Assembly (NCBI RefSeq): GCF_000427625.1
Contig: NZ_KE386569.1
Location: forward strand, 373,376 to 437,375
Length of the DNA: 64,000 nt
Source: Methylobacter luteus IMV-B-3098
GTDB lineage: Bacteria > Pseudomonadota > Gammaproteobacteria > Methylococcales > Methylomonadaceae
Direction: 5' to 3'
Part shown: positions 7,792-16,894 of the stretch, one piece after another
Layout: each line of letters starts with the position of its first letter
Numbering within the stretch: position 1 is the stretch's first letter
The notes under the pieces: generated by a model
What the model was told of the DNA's origin: nothing
The model's database searches: none
Seen by the model: the letters and a program-made list of their open reading frames with translations, nothing else
Program-made: the position numbers and the translations under genes

Positions 7792-8955
7792 ATGTCTGTA
7801 AATCTATTCGATTCGAAGGGAATGTCTCTCGATAAACAACGAATGACTTGGAAAGACATGGTACAGCCACCCATCAGCAAGCTTGACGACGAAGCTTTTA
7901 CACGGGTGAGAATTATCCTCACCAATGGACTGGAAGTGGAAGCGCTGCGTTTCCAGCATCTATGCGCGCGCATGAACAAAGACCTGCAGGTGCCGCTGGC
8001 GAAAGTCCGGCGCGTCGAGCAGCACCAGCAAACGACCATCAATTGGCTCATCTCATCCGATCACTCGCCGCTGGAAACCACTATTGCGTATGAACAAGTC
8101 GCCGTCGAGGTCACTGCTGCAGTAGCGCAAAACGAGCCCGATCCTTATCTGGCCCAGGTCTACCGGTTCGGGCTGCTGGAGGACTTCGACCATCTCTACC
8201 GCTATTCGGCGCTGCTCGATCGCCTGGAAGGCAAGGATGCGAACAACATCCTGCAATCCCATACCGATATTATTCCGGGGCGGCCTACCGCGGACGAACA
8301 TCGGGCGCCCGAGAACGATCTGCGGGATCATTACGACCGCGCCACGGCGGACACGATCAGCAAGCTGCACGCCACGACCATCATGGCCGCCGAGTATCAG
8401 ACCCACGACTTCTATGCCAATATCGGGCCGACCTATGCCGACCCCGTCGCGCGTCAGTTGTACGCCGAGATCGCCTCGATCGAGGAGCAGCATGTCACGC
8501 AGTATGAATCGATCATCGATCCGAATGAAACCTGGCTGGAGAAATGGTTGATACATGAAGCGACTGAAGTTTACAACTACTACAGCTGCGTGGAGCAGGA
8601 GACGAACCCCCGCATCAAGGCGATCTGGGAGCGCTTCCTGGATTATGAACTCGGACACTACGCCTACGTCTCGGAACTGTTCAAGCAATACGAGCGCCGG
8701 GATCCGGCCGAGATCATTTCGCAAACGCTGCCCGATCCGATGCCGTTCACGAGCAATCGCGAATTCGTGCGCCAGACGCTCGATAAGGAAGTGGATCTGC
8801 GCACCAGCGGCACCCAATTCGTCGACAAAGCCCAGGAAGACCAGGCATCCCTGGCTTACCGTCAGCATGTTAATTCCAGCGGTTCGCCTTCCGAATCGGT
8901 CGCTGAAGGCTATCAATGGATGCCCGGCACCGAGCTGAATCGCAAAGTCGCTTAA
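7792..8955 (+). CDS. ferritin-like domain protein (387 aa)
   Basis: A 387-residue, mostly helical soluble protein. Clusters of acidic and histidine residues recall diiron four-helix bundles: LLEDFDHLYRYS (about 129-139), ASIEEQHVTQYES (228-240), LIHEATEVYNYY (253-264) and DYELGHYAYVSELFKQYE (284-301). An earlier helical part near residues 48-110 (with VEQHQQ) may form another bundle. The tail beyond residue 310 looks less ordered. Role is probably iron binding, oxygen or peroxide reduction, or storage; the exact family is uncertain. The first 23 codons and leader are repeated before both upstream permeases. A second ferritin-like gene follows after 26 nt. Confidence 0.75.
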   Translation: MSVNLFDSKGMSLDKQRMTWKDMVQPPISKLDDEAFTRVRIILTNGLEVEALRFQHLCARMNKDLQVPLAKVRRVEQHQQTTINWLISSDHSPLETTIAYEQVAVEVTAAVAQNEPDPYLAQVYRFGLLEDFDHLYRYSALLDRLEGKDANNILQSHTDIIPGRPTADEHRAPENDLRDHYDRATADTISKLHATTIMAAEYQTHDFYANIGPTYADPVARQLYAEIASIEEQHVTQYESIIDPNETWLEKWLIHEATEVYNYYSCVEQETNPRIKAIWERFLDYELGHYAYVSELFKQYERRDPAEIISQTLPDPMPFTSNREFVRQTLDKEVDLRTSGTQFVDKAQEDQASLAYRQHVNSSGSPSESVAEGYQWMPGTELNRKVA

Positions 8956-8981
8956 TCACCGAATTGTGCAGGAGTTGAACA

Positions 8982-9713
8982 ATGAATCAACCAATTGAAA
9001 TGAGCATGAGAAACCGGACCGGCATCGACCGGTCGCCTGTCGACAGCCAGAAAATGATCGATGCGGCCAATGCCTATATGCCCAGCTCCCGAGGGAATGG
9101 CTCGGCCTTGATGGACGTTGAGGCCCGCTATATTCAGGAAGCCGATCCGGTGGGCACGGTAGCAATTCCCGGCACGTTGAAAGGCGCGGCCAAGGCCACC
9201 ATGCAGATGCTTGCCGGCAGAAATGCGGAAGTTCTGGTCGACAAGCTGGGCGAGCGCCTGGCCTTTGAACGGACGGGTACGCGGCTATACGATTATTTCA
9301 TCAACAAGTGCGAGGCAGCGAAGAGCGGCCCGCCGATTTCCATCGATACGCTCAAGCGTTTCAGGCATGAGGAAGCCCAGCACTTCATGCTGATCGCTGA
9401 TGCATTGGAGTCTTTAGGGGCCGATCCCACCTCGCAGACGCCCGGAGCCGATGTCAGCGCCGTGGCGTCAGGCGGCGTGCTTCAGGTCTTGAGCGATCCG
9501 CGCACATCCGTCGATCAGTGCCTGGAAGCGATGCTTAACGCCGAACTGGTTGATAACGCCGGTTGGGACATGCTGGTCAAGCTGGCCGATGACATGGGGC
9601 TTGATGACATGTCGAGAGATTTTCAAGCGGCGTTGAACGAGGAGGATGAGCATCTGATGGAGATCCGCCAATGGTATGAGCAATCTACGCTGGCACAAGC
9701 AGGGGTAATATAG
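8982..9713 (+). CDS. diiron ferritin-like protein (243 aa)
   Basis: Carries a complete set of ferritin-type ligands in one four-helix bundle: E96 in LAFERTGTRLYD, E131-x-x-H134 in HEEAQHF, E188 in LNAELVDNAGW and E221-x-x-H224 in EEDEHLMEI. The first 80 residues form a separate polar extension. Such proteins bind two iron (or manganese) ions and act in metal storage or peroxide and oxygen removal. The gene is 26 nt downstream of the larger ferritin-like gene with AGGAG upstream of its ATG, so the two are co-transcribed and may form a complex. Confidence 0.82.
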   Translation: MNQPIEMSMRNRTGIDRSPVDSQKMIDAANAYMPSSRGNGSALMDVEARYIQEADPVGTVAIPGTLKGAAKATMQMLAGRNAEVLVDKLGERLAFERTGTRLYDYFINKCEAAKSGPPISIDTLKRFRHEEAQHFMLIADALESLGADPTSQTPGADVSAVASGGVLQVLSDPRTSVDQCLEAMLNAELVDNAGWDMLVKLADDMGLDDMSRDFQAALNEEDEHLMEIRQWYEQSTLAQAGVI

Positions 9714-9789
9714 GACAGGCAGTCGCCTTTGAGTTTGTGACTGCTTGCCTAAGGGTGTCTCATTTATAAAAAACACGACAAAGCATTCG

Positions 9790-9830
9790 AAGGACGCGAG
9801 GATTTTGACTTTCTTTTCCTTCGCGTCCTT
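9790..9830. terminator. candidate bidirectional terminator hairpin
   Basis: AAGGACGCGAGG pairs with CCTTCGCGTCCTT across a 16-nt loop. It lies between convergent genes ending at 9713 and 9886. No clear T-run follows on either side, so it may be a repeat rather than a true terminator. Confidence 0.4.
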
Positions 9831-9885
9831 GTATCTTTGTGGCGAAAATCCTTCAGCTGGTTAAGCGCAGCGTTAGCCGGTATTC

Positions 9886-10419
9886 TTATGGCTTATGCCC
9901 ATGATGCATGGTGCCATGGTCCATGCCGGGCGCGGCGTCAGGTCCGTGATCGCTCAGTTGCGCATCGAACCATTGATGGAGGGCTGTAATCAGGGACTGA
10001 TCCTGCGCGGAATAGGTGATTTCGGCACCATCAGGCAGTTCCTTATACTGGACGTGAAGCTGGCCCGGTTTGGCGGCCCGTAATGCCGCCAGTCCCGGCA
10101 TGGCCTGGCCGTGAATCTTTTCCGGTCCGGAGAAATCACCGCGTGCGAATTCCCCGGCAATCTGGGTCAGATGCCGACGGATCAGTGCGATTTGTTCGCT
10201 ATTGTCCGGATCTCTGGCGATGACTTGTTGCCGGCCGCCGGTTTCGGTCTTGCTGAAAATGTGCTGTGTTTGAGTAAGTTCAAACGGCATCACATGACGG
10301 CCGCGTTCGCTAATCTCCTTTTGACGTTCAGGACTTGCCGTTTGGGCAGGGACCAGCGGGCTGCTTATCAAACTGAGCAGGGCCGAAGAAAAAAGAACGA
10401 TTTTATTGATGGGGTGCAT
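9886..10419 (-). CDS. secreted protein with His-rich C-terminus
   Basis: A 177-residue protein with an N-terminal signal peptide (hydrophobic to about residue 25, cleavage near PAQ/TAS). The conserved part includes RGRHVMPFELTQTQHIFSKT, IALIRRHLTQIAGEFARGDF and HQWFDAQLSDHG. The tail MDHGTMHHGHKP looks like a metal-binding site. Relatives in databases often carry the name aspartate carbamoyltransferase, but nothing here resembles that enzyme's carbamoyl phosphate or aspartate sites. A periplasmic metal-related role is a guess. The ribosome site GGAG precedes the ATG. Confidence 0.75.
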   Translation of the reverse strand: MHPINKIVLFSSALLSLISSPLVPAQTASPERQKEISERGRHVMPFELTQTQHIFSKTETGGRQQVIARDPDNSEQIALIRRHLTQIAGEFARGDFSGPEKIHGQAMPGLAALRAAKPGQLHVQYKELPDGAEITYSAQDQSLITALHQWFDAQLSDHGPDAAPGMDHGTMHHGHKP

Positions 10420-10667
10420 AAAATAATCTCCAGAAAATCATGTCGGTTCATACGATGATGATAGACACAATGGGTTAACTTAACAATCCAGACTGTTCCC
10501 AGCTAAATGGAAACAATAAGCCGGGAAGCATGCCGAGGATATTTTCCTCCCCAGTGCGCTACAATAACGCCTCAAACCGCAATCACATCGCCGTCGGCGC
10601 CTCTAAATTGCTCAGAATATACTTAAGCCGGGACTAGATAAACGATAGGGTTGATGGCAACTCTTCA

Positions 10668-12773
10668 ATGTCGCACATGATCATCAAAGCCAAGCAAAAA
10701 ATTAACAGGATGGTTTTATCCCTGGTCGCATTAATGGGACTTCTGATAGTCGCGGCATGCGGCTACTATCGATATGATGTCTTATTAAAGCGTACTAATG
10801 ACGATTTCGGCAGTCGTTCAATCCGCATAGGGAATGATATCCTCAATTCCATTGAGACCCTGCGTGAGGATATTGATTTTCTCTCCCGTGCGCCGTTTAT
10901 TTTTACCATTGCGCAATCCGGCTCTGAGCCAGCGTTCGAGGGTTCCCACGATGCCGAAGGGATCGGTCATTTGCAAAAAATGCTGTCCGCATTTGCCGAA
11001 ACCCGCCCGATGTACAGACAGATACGTTACGTCAGTCTGGCCGGCAACGGACAGGAACGGGTGCGAGTGGAATACAGGGATGACCAAGTGGTTGTCGTTG
11101 ATCATGAACAGCTCGGCACCGTTGGAGACCAGGACTATTTTCGCGAGACAGTTAAGTTGCATGACGGAGAAGTCTATCTTTCCAGAATGGATTTTGATCA
11201 GATAGCCTCAATGCCTGTCCTGCACGCCGCAACGCCGATTTTCACCGAGTCAGGCAAACTGGCCGGCATCGTGGTCATCGACATGCGCATCGGCGAGATT
11301 CTGAGCCGGATAGGCCAAAGCCTGCCGCCCCATGTGCAGGCTTTCGTCGCGGACAGTCAGGGACGTTATATTGTGCGCCCGGATCAGCAGGGCAGCTTAG
11401 GCTTCAGGTTCGGCAAGAGCGACAGTTTCATGCGGGATTTTCCCGATCTGGCGCCCGACGCCGTCACGCATCACTCATTGCAGAAAACCGGCTCGCGTTA
11501 CGGCAAGGTTTACATCAGCACGCATCGGCTGGATTTAGACCCGAGCCTGCCGGAGCGCTTTTTACTGTTAAGCTACGTTATACCGAAGCCGGCTGTTTTG
11601 TGGGAACTGGCGGTTTATAGCGGGTTGCCCATACTCGTTATGGCATTGATCGTGGCTTTCGCCGGTATGCTGTTCCAGTTATGGCTGTCGCGCATCTTCG
11701 TGCCGTTGGAGAACATCACCAAAGCCGCGCAGGCGATGGCGACAGGCGGCCGCGATATTCAGCTTCCGCATGTCGGATTAGGCCCTGTCTCGACACTCAC
11801 GCATGCCTTCCGGCACATGCTGGAAAAAATACAGGAACGCGAAAACGATTATATCGACAGCAACAAGGCACTGGAGGAGCGTATGCGCGCGGCCGAGCTT
11901 CAGTTGGCCGCCAATGTGGTCGAAAACACCAGTGAAGGCATTCTCATCGTCGATCATGAAACGCGCATCATCGCCGTCAATCCGGCCTTTGTCCAGATCA
12001 CCGGTTACACGGCACAGGAAGCCATAGGGCAGAAGCCCAGCCTGCTTCGTTCGAACCACCACGATGCCGACTTCTACCGGCTCATGTGGCAGGAACTGCT
12101 GAGCACCGGGCACTGGCAGGGCGAACTCTGGAACCGGCGCAAAGGCGGCGAAGCCTACCTGGAATGGTTGAGCATCAACGTCATTCCCGGCAGTAAGGAT
12201 CAACCGGACCGTTATGTGGGCATATTCAATGATATTACCGAACTGCGCAGCAAGGACGAGCGTAACCACTATCTGGCCTTCCATGACCCGCTTACCGGCC
12301 TGCCCAACCGCGCATTATTGCAGGATCGGCTGCGGCATGCCGTTAGCATGGCAGAGCGTAGCGGCACGCGGCTGGCGGTCATGTTCATCGATCTGAACCG
12401 GTTCAAGGCGATCAACGATACCCTGGGACATGACATGGGTGATCAATTGCTGCAACAGATCGCGCAGCGTTTCAAGGCCCTGCTGCGGCACTCCGACACG
12501 GTGGCGCGCATGGGCGGCGATGAATTCGTCGTGCTGCTGGAGCAGCAGACCTTGCCGGAAGATTGCATCGATAGAGCCAATACACTGATCAATGCGCTGG
12601 CGGAGCCGATCGAAGTGAGAGGCGTCGCGATGCAGGTAGGGATATCGATAGGCATCGCGGTGTTCCCGGAAGACGGCGCCACCGACTTCGAGCTGATGAA
12701 GCATGCCGATGCCGCCATGTACGCAGCGAAAGCCGAAGGTGTCAGCGCTTACCGTTTCTTCAGCCGGCGATGA
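10668..12773 (+). CDS. Cache-HAMP-PAS diguanylate cyclase
   Basis: A 701-residue inner-membrane signalling protein. Order: TM helix (about 13-31), periplasmic double-Cache sensor (35-315), second TM helix (320-345), HAMP (345-400), PAS (about 415-535, with GILIVDHETRIIAVNPAF) and GGDEF domain (540-700). The active-site motif GGDEF is intact at about 616-620, and the inhibitory I-site RHSD lies five residues before it. It should therefore make cyclic di-GMP from GTP and be product-inhibited. No EAL domain is present. Ligand and target are unknown. It is monocistronic. Confidence 0.92.
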   Translation: MSHMIIKAKQKINRMVLSLVALMGLLIVAACGYYRYDVLLKRTNDDFGSRSIRIGNDILNSIETLREDIDFLSRAPFIFTIAQSGSEPAFEGSHDAEGIGHLQKMLSAFAETRPMYRQIRYVSLAGNGQERVRVEYRDDQVVVVDHEQLGTVGDQDYFRETVKLHDGEVYLSRMDFDQIASMPVLHAATPIFTESGKLAGIVVIDMRIGEILSRIGQSLPPHVQAFVADSQGRYIVRPDQQGSLGFRFGKSDSFMRDFPDLAPDAVTHHSLQKTGSRYGKVYISTHRLDLDPSLPERFLLLSYVIPKPAVLWELAVYSGLPILVMALIVAFAGMLFQLWLSRIFVPLENITKAAQAMATGGRDIQLPHVGLGPVSTLTHAFRHMLEKIQERENDYIDSNKALEERMRAAELQLAANVVENTSEGILIVDHETRIIAVNPAFVQITGYTAQEAIGQKPSLLRSNHHDADFYRLMWQELLSTGHWQGELWNRRKGGEAYLEWLSINVIPGSKDQPDRYVGIFNDITELRSKDERNHYLAFHDPLTGLPNRALLQDRLRHAVSMAERSGTRLAVMFIDLNRFKAINDTLGHDMGDQLLQQIAQRFKALLRHSDTVARMGGDEFVVLLEQQTLPEDCIDRANTLINALAEPIEVRGVAMQVGISIGIAVFPEDGATDFELMKHADAAMYAAKAEGVSAYRFFSRR

Positions 12774-12944
12774 TCGCACAGGCCGATTTTTACGCCTATG
12801 TGCGATATCGCACTGAATCGCGGCAGCATTTGTCTTAAGTTTTCCCAATGCATGAAAAATCCTGCTTCACGCAGATAAAATGATTTCATTGTTGCGCCTG
12901 ATCAGGATGCAAGCGGCGGAACGGCGCATTTTCAGGAGACAGCG

Positions 12945-13553
12945 ATGACTAAAGTGCTAGTGCTGTATTATTCATCCTACGGGCATATCGAGCGCATGGC
13001 CGAGGCCGTCGCCGAAGGTGCGCGCGAGATCGGCGCCGAGGCGGTCATCAAACGTGTGCCCGAACTGGTGCCGGAAGAGGTCGCGCGCAAGTCCGGCTAT
13101 AAAATGGACCAGCCCGCGCCCATAGCGACTGTCGATGAGCTGCCCGAATACGACGCCATCATTTTCGGCACCGGCACGCGTTACGGCAATATGACGGCGC
13201 AGATGAAGAATTTCATCGACCGGACCGGCTCGCTCTGGCTGAACGGTTCTCTGGTCGGCAAGGTCGGATCGGTTTTCACGTCCACGGCAACGCAGCACGG
13301 CGGCCAGGAATCGACCATACTGACCTTCATCCCGGTGCTTATGCACCTGGGCTTCATCATCGTCGGCCTGCCTTATGCCTTTCAGGGGCAGATGGGCCTT
13401 GATGAAGTGATGGGAAACTCGCCTTATGGCGCTTCGACCATCGCCGGCGGAGACGGAAGCCGCTGGCCTTCGGCCGTTGAGCTGGAAGGCGCCCGCTACC
13501 AGGGCCGCCATGTGGCGCAGATCGCGGCGAAGCAGAGCGCGGGCGGACGTTGA
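12945..13553 (+). CDS. wrbA: NAD(P)H:quinone oxidoreductase, WrbA family
   Basis: A 202-residue flavodoxin-like protein of WrbA type (type IV NAD(P)H:quinone oxidoreductase). The FMN phosphate loop is [12 protein letters not shown] (8-20), and the WrbA signatures [21 protein letters not shown] and [15 protein letters not shown] follow. The family forms FMN tetramers and performs two-electron quinone reduction, often under stress or in stationary phase. GGAG is 7 nt upstream of the ATG. It is convergent with the downstream decarboxylase gene, separated by small palindromic repeats. Confidence 0.93.
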   Translation: MTKVLVLYYSSYGHIERMAEAVAEGAREIGAEAVIKRVPELVPEEVARKSGYKMDQPAPIATVDELPEYDAIIFGTGTRYGNMTAQMKNFIDRTGSLWLNGSLVGKVGSVFTSTATQHGGQESTILTFIPVLMHLGFIIVGLPYAFQGQMGLDEVMGNSPYGASTIAGGDGSRWPSAVELEGARYQGRHVAQIAAKQSAGGR

Positions 13554-13580
13554 AGCGCGGACAGGCTCTTTATAGCTGAT

Positions 13581-13672
13581 GTGGGAGCGAGTCTGCTCGC
13601 CCAAAGGCATTATCGGCAGATTAATTAACCGTGGGCAACCGCATAGATGAGCGACTAAAGTCGCCCCTACAA
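13581..13672. repeat. small palindromic intergenic repeats
   Basis: GTGGGAGCGAGTCTGCTCGCCC and, 55 bp on, GCGACTAAAGTCGC are short hairpin-forming sequences between convergent wrbA and the decarboxylase gene. They resemble REP-like elements found elsewhere in this window and could also help terminate transcription. Confidence 0.4.
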
Positions 13673-13686
13673 TTCCCGCGCAAGGC

Positions 13687-15321
13687 CTAAACACGCTTGC
13701 CGAGATGCTCGGCTAATCCCCTCATGGCCGCCGATGGATCATCCGGCGGCAAATGTACATTGATGAGACTGGGTGATGACTGCTGCGCAAAAGCCTGGGT
13801 CAGGCAGTTCTCAAATTCATCCTCGGTGCGGGCCGAATAACCCGACAACGGGCCGAATACCTCGCTCAGACGCTCGAATTGCCAGCAGGCGATGTCGTTG
13901 AACGGGCCGTCGAGAATATAGCGCTCGGTGCTGTAACCGCAGTTATTGAAGACGATCACGATCGGGTTGAGCCCGAAGCGGGCTATCGTCGACAGCTCGG
14001 TGCCGGTCATCTGAAACGCGCCGTCACCGACCAGAACCAGCGTGCGGCGTGTGGGATTGGCGATCTGCGCGCCTAGCGCGGCGGGAACGGCGAAGCCCAT
14101 CGAGGTGTAGTAGGCCGAGGCCAGAAATTCGCTGTTTTCATGGACTCTCAGGTCGATCGCGGCAAACAGGCAGTCGCCGACATCGCTGACGACGGCCATG
14201 TCAGGCGTCAGGAAGCGGTTGAGCCGCTCGATAAGCCGGAGGATTTTCATCGGCTGATCCTTGACGGGAAAATCGAATGCCGCCGGTTCCGCCGCAACGG
14301 CGGGCCTGATACCGGGACGCGGCGTAATCCGCTCGTTCAGCACGGTCACGAAATCGCGCAGCAGCACATGCGGATAGCGATGGTGGTGAATAATGACCTC
14401 GTCCTGGGTGGCGCGTATGATCCGGTTGGCATCGAGCTTGGCTGTAAAAATGCCCAGATCGATGTCATTCATGGTGACGCCCAGCATCAACAGAAAGTCG
14501 GATTGCTCCACGCTATCGCGGGCCAGCGACGATCCCATCGCGCCTTCATAAATGCCCAGATAGCAAGGGTGACGTTCGCCCAGAACCGACTTGCCGGTCA
14601 GCGACGCCGCGACCGGCAGATGCGTCTTATCGACCAGACTGAGAAGTTTATCCTGCAGCCCGCGCCTGTGCAGCTCAACCCCGGCGATCAGCACCGGTGA
14701 CGCGGCCTTGCCCAGCAATTGCAAGGTTTCTTCCACGGCTTCGTTGAGCGATTCGGCATCGCTGGCAGGTGCGGGCATTGATTCCGAGGGCATTGGATAA
14801 CCTTCCACATCCACCCTGTCGCGCGGCAGTTCGATGTAAACAGGCTTGCAATGCTCGCGGGCCGCGGCCAGTACGCGGTCGATCTGGCGGAAAGCCATAT
14901 AGGGATCGTCCAGGACCGCGGTGGCGCAAGTGATGCGCTCGAATATTTCGTGCTGAAGCCGGAACGGGCCGAAGCGGTGATGCAGCAGGGGATGTTCGTG
15001 CCGTTCTTTAATGCCCGGCGCGCCGCTGATGACGACCACGGGCGATGATTCGGCATAAGCGCCGGCGACGCCATTGACGACATTCAGGGCGCCTACGCCA
15101 TATGTGACGGCCATTGCTCCCAGTCCCCGGCAGCGGGCATAGGCATCGGTCGCGAAGGCGGCGGTATCCTCGCGGGTCGTGCCGATATGCTGAATGGGGC
15201 TTTCCGACAATTGCTGATAAAAGCGCAGGATGTAATCGCCCGGTACGCCGAAGATATGATGTACTCCGGACTCATAAAGGCGGGCCAGGAGATAATGGCC
15301 GATGGAAGGATTCGATGACAT
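13687..15321 (-). CDS. thiamine diphosphate-dependent 2-oxo acid decarboxylase
   Basis: A 544-residue enzyme of the pyruvate/indolepyruvate decarboxylase family. The N-terminal TPP-binding (Pyr) domain has the catalytic Glu in TTREDTAAFATDAYAR and a His pair in LLHHRFG. A central domain follows. The C-terminal PP domain carries the metal-TPP motif GDGAFQMTGTELS...NN (about residues 424-452). It should decarboxylate a 2-oxo acid to an aldehyde; pyruvate, phenylpyruvate or indolepyruvate cannot be told apart by eye. A GGAGGT ribosome site supports the start. It is monocistronic. Confidence 0.85.
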   Translation of the reverse strand: MSSNPSIGHYLLARLYESGVHHIFGVPGDYILRFYQQLSESPIQHIGTTREDTAAFATDAYARCRGLGAMAVTYGVGALNVVNGVAGAYAESSPVVVISGAPGIKERHEHPLLHHRFGPFRLQHEIFERITCATAVLDDPYMAFRQIDRVLAAAREHCKPVYIELPRDRVDVEGYPMPSESMPAPASDAESLNEAVEETLQLLGKAASPVLIAGVELHRRGLQDKLLSLVDKTHLPVAASLTGKSVLGERHPCYLGIYEGAMGSSLARDSVEQSDFLLMLGVTMNDIDLGIFTAKLDANRIIRATQDEVIIHHHRYPHVLLRDFVTVLNERITPRPGIRPAVAAEPAAFDFPVKDQPMKILRLIERLNRFLTPDMAVVSDVGDCLFAAIDLRVHENSEFLASAYYTSMGFAVPAALGAQIANPTRRTLVLVGDGAFQMTGTELSTIARFGLNPIVIVFNNCGYSTERYILDGPFNDIACWQFERLSEVFGPLSGYSARTEDEFENCLTQAFAQQSSPSLINVHLPPDDPSAAMRGLAEHLGKRV

Positions 15322-15477
15322 GAGATGTACCTCCAGGAACCGACGGGTCCAGCCTGTGGCGGATGCGGTCGGGTTTTATGATTTATGGCTATTGTTCCCT
15401 GACCCTGACACAGGATCAATAAGTACAATTGCCTAATGGATAAGCTACATGATGACTTTACCGGCCGAAATTAACAG

Positions 15478-15864
15478 CTAGCGATACCGGCGCTCAAATC
15501 TTGGATCGTCCTCCCACCCCGGCGTTCGCCTTGGAAAGGATCGATAAGGAGGACGCCGAGGATAATCATAATAGCGCTCATAATAATCCCGCTCATAGTA
15601 ATAAGGCGGCCGCTTGTATCTAGGCACGTAGCGATACTGGTCATAACGTTGAGGCGGTCTCGGATAGCCGTAATACTGCCTGTATCCAGGGTAACTGTAA
15701 TAAGGCCTGTAAGGGTAGGGCCTGAAACCGGGCCTGTCGCCGATTTCGAGAAACAGCTCGTCGGGATAAGGCCCCATACTGACATCGGCGGTTGCCGTAC
15801 GGGTATTTAAAAGGCCGGCAAGCAGTGTTAACAGTGCTGCTATCAGGGTGTTGGATTTTTTCAT
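15478..15864 (-). CDS. secreted Tyr/Pro/Arg-rich protein
   Basis: A 128-residue protein with a signal peptide (residues 1-26, cleavage near TATA/DV). It is followed by a low-complexity chain dominated by Tyr, Pro and Arg, with repeated YPRP and YYERDYYERYY-type segments. It has no known domain. Similar tyrosine-rich tails occur in the lipoprotein encoded just upstream at 15919. Such chains may bind surfaces or cross-link, but this is speculation. The gap to the upstream gene is about 55 nt, so the two may be co-transcribed. Confidence 0.65.
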   Translation of the reverse strand: MKKSNTLIAALLTLLAGLLNTRTATADVSMGPYPDELFLEIGDRPGFRPYPYRPYYSYPGYRQYYGYPRPPQRYDQYRYVPRYKRPPYYYERDYYERYYDYPRRPPYRSFPRRTPGWEDDPRFERRYR

Positions 15865-15918
15865 AAAAACCTCTGCTATAGAGGACGAGATTACCCTAAA
15901 GAGCTGCTCTGTAAAGGT

Positions 15919-16443
15919 TTAATACCAGGGATAATAGTAATAGCCAAATCTGCTGTAAGGGTAATAATAATACGGATAATAACCCATATACGGGCCATAA
16001 TAGACATCCCGGTAGTCCTCTTCCGGCCAGAGATAGATATTACCGATTTCGACCAGCGGCAACGCCAGCATCTTCTTGCCGATGGAACGCTCGACCTCGC
16101 CTTTGATGTTGCCTGTGACGGTAATTTCCGAATCTTTTTTATAGATGGCCGGGTCCAGGAAATTCGGGCTTTGAACAATAAATCGCCCTTGGGTTTTCTT
16201 GTCAAGGCGCGGGCGTCCTGATCTGTCCAGCGGATAATAAAGGACCTGTATTTCCGTAACGTCGGCTTCGTTTTCGACTTCAATGATCGTGCCGCCCCAG
16301 CGTACGGGAGTACCTCGATAACGATTGACATTGCCGAGCACTTCCCCGAGATTGACGTCCACGGCAGGGGCGTTTTTCAGCACGGTTGGCATACTTGAGC
16401 AGGCGCTTATCAAGATACTTAATAAAAGTAATAACGGCTTCAT
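15919..16443 (-). CDS. Slp-family outer membrane lipoprotein
   Basis: About 174 residues from the ATG at 16443, which has GGAGG 7 nt upstream; a longer frame to 16512 has no ribosome site. The leader MKPLLLLLSILISAC ends in a lipobox with Cys 15. The body matches Slp-type starvation lipoproteins: LGEVLGNVNRYRGTPVRWGGTI, EIQVLYYPLDRSGRP and FLDPAIYKKDSEITVTG. The last 25 residues are almost all Tyr, Pro and Gly, an addition not typical of Slp. It is probably anchored in the outer membrane facing the periplasm. Confidence 0.85.
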   Translation of the reverse strand: MKPLLLLLSILISACSSMPTVLKNAPAVDVNLGEVLGNVNRYRGTPVRWGGTIIEVENEADVTEIQVLYYPLDRSGRPRLDKKTQGRFIVQSPNFLDPAIYKKDSEITVTGNIKGEVERSIGKKMLALPLVEIGNIYLWPEEDYRDVYYGPYMGYYPYYYYPYSRFGYYYYPWY

Positions 16444-16512
16444 AATATCCTCCATGTATAAGCTGGAATTATTGGTCAGAAACACACACCCAAACAAATA
16501 AAACTGTTTCAA

Positions 16513-16894
16513 AAACTACGACTTATTTTAGTTATTAAAATTCCTTATGCCGAAGATATCAATAAAAGGGCGGAAACCATTGCAATTGACTGTGTTGCGC
16601 GGTCGAACTTCCGTTCAGCTTGACCAGCCGCTTGCTCTGGCGATATAAAAGCCGTGTGGCTTGAAATAGAGCGTTAATTGCCGGACTTGCCAGAGAGTGG
16701 CAACTGCCGCATGTCGCTGAACAGGGGCGCCTGACTCGCTGATCTTTTACCTTTAATATGTCGCAGTCCGGCAACGGTTGATTAAACATGCAATTACTGG
16801 AAGGAGCCTATGAAAAAACCAACTGTTCACCCGCTGGCTGTGCTGCGTTCCATTCCATGGCAAACCAGCAGGTGAAAGCCCGGGGCCGGAACGC
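16513..16894. other. intergenic stretch without a recognisable gene
   Basis: About 380 bp between the divergent Slp-like gene and tamA. It should contain both promoters. A 76-codon minus-strand frame (16559-16789) and a 22-codon plus-strand frame at 16810 have no recognisable features. I see no repeat or RNA gene here. Confidence 0.4.

Noticed and set aside
9886-10419. Aspartate carbamoyltransferase
   Set aside because: The name attached to this family is not supported: no ATCase motifs, a signal peptide and only 177 residues.
13581-13672. CRISPR-like short repeats
   Set aside because: Only single hairpin motifs with no regular repeat-spacer spacing; no cas gene anywhere in the window.
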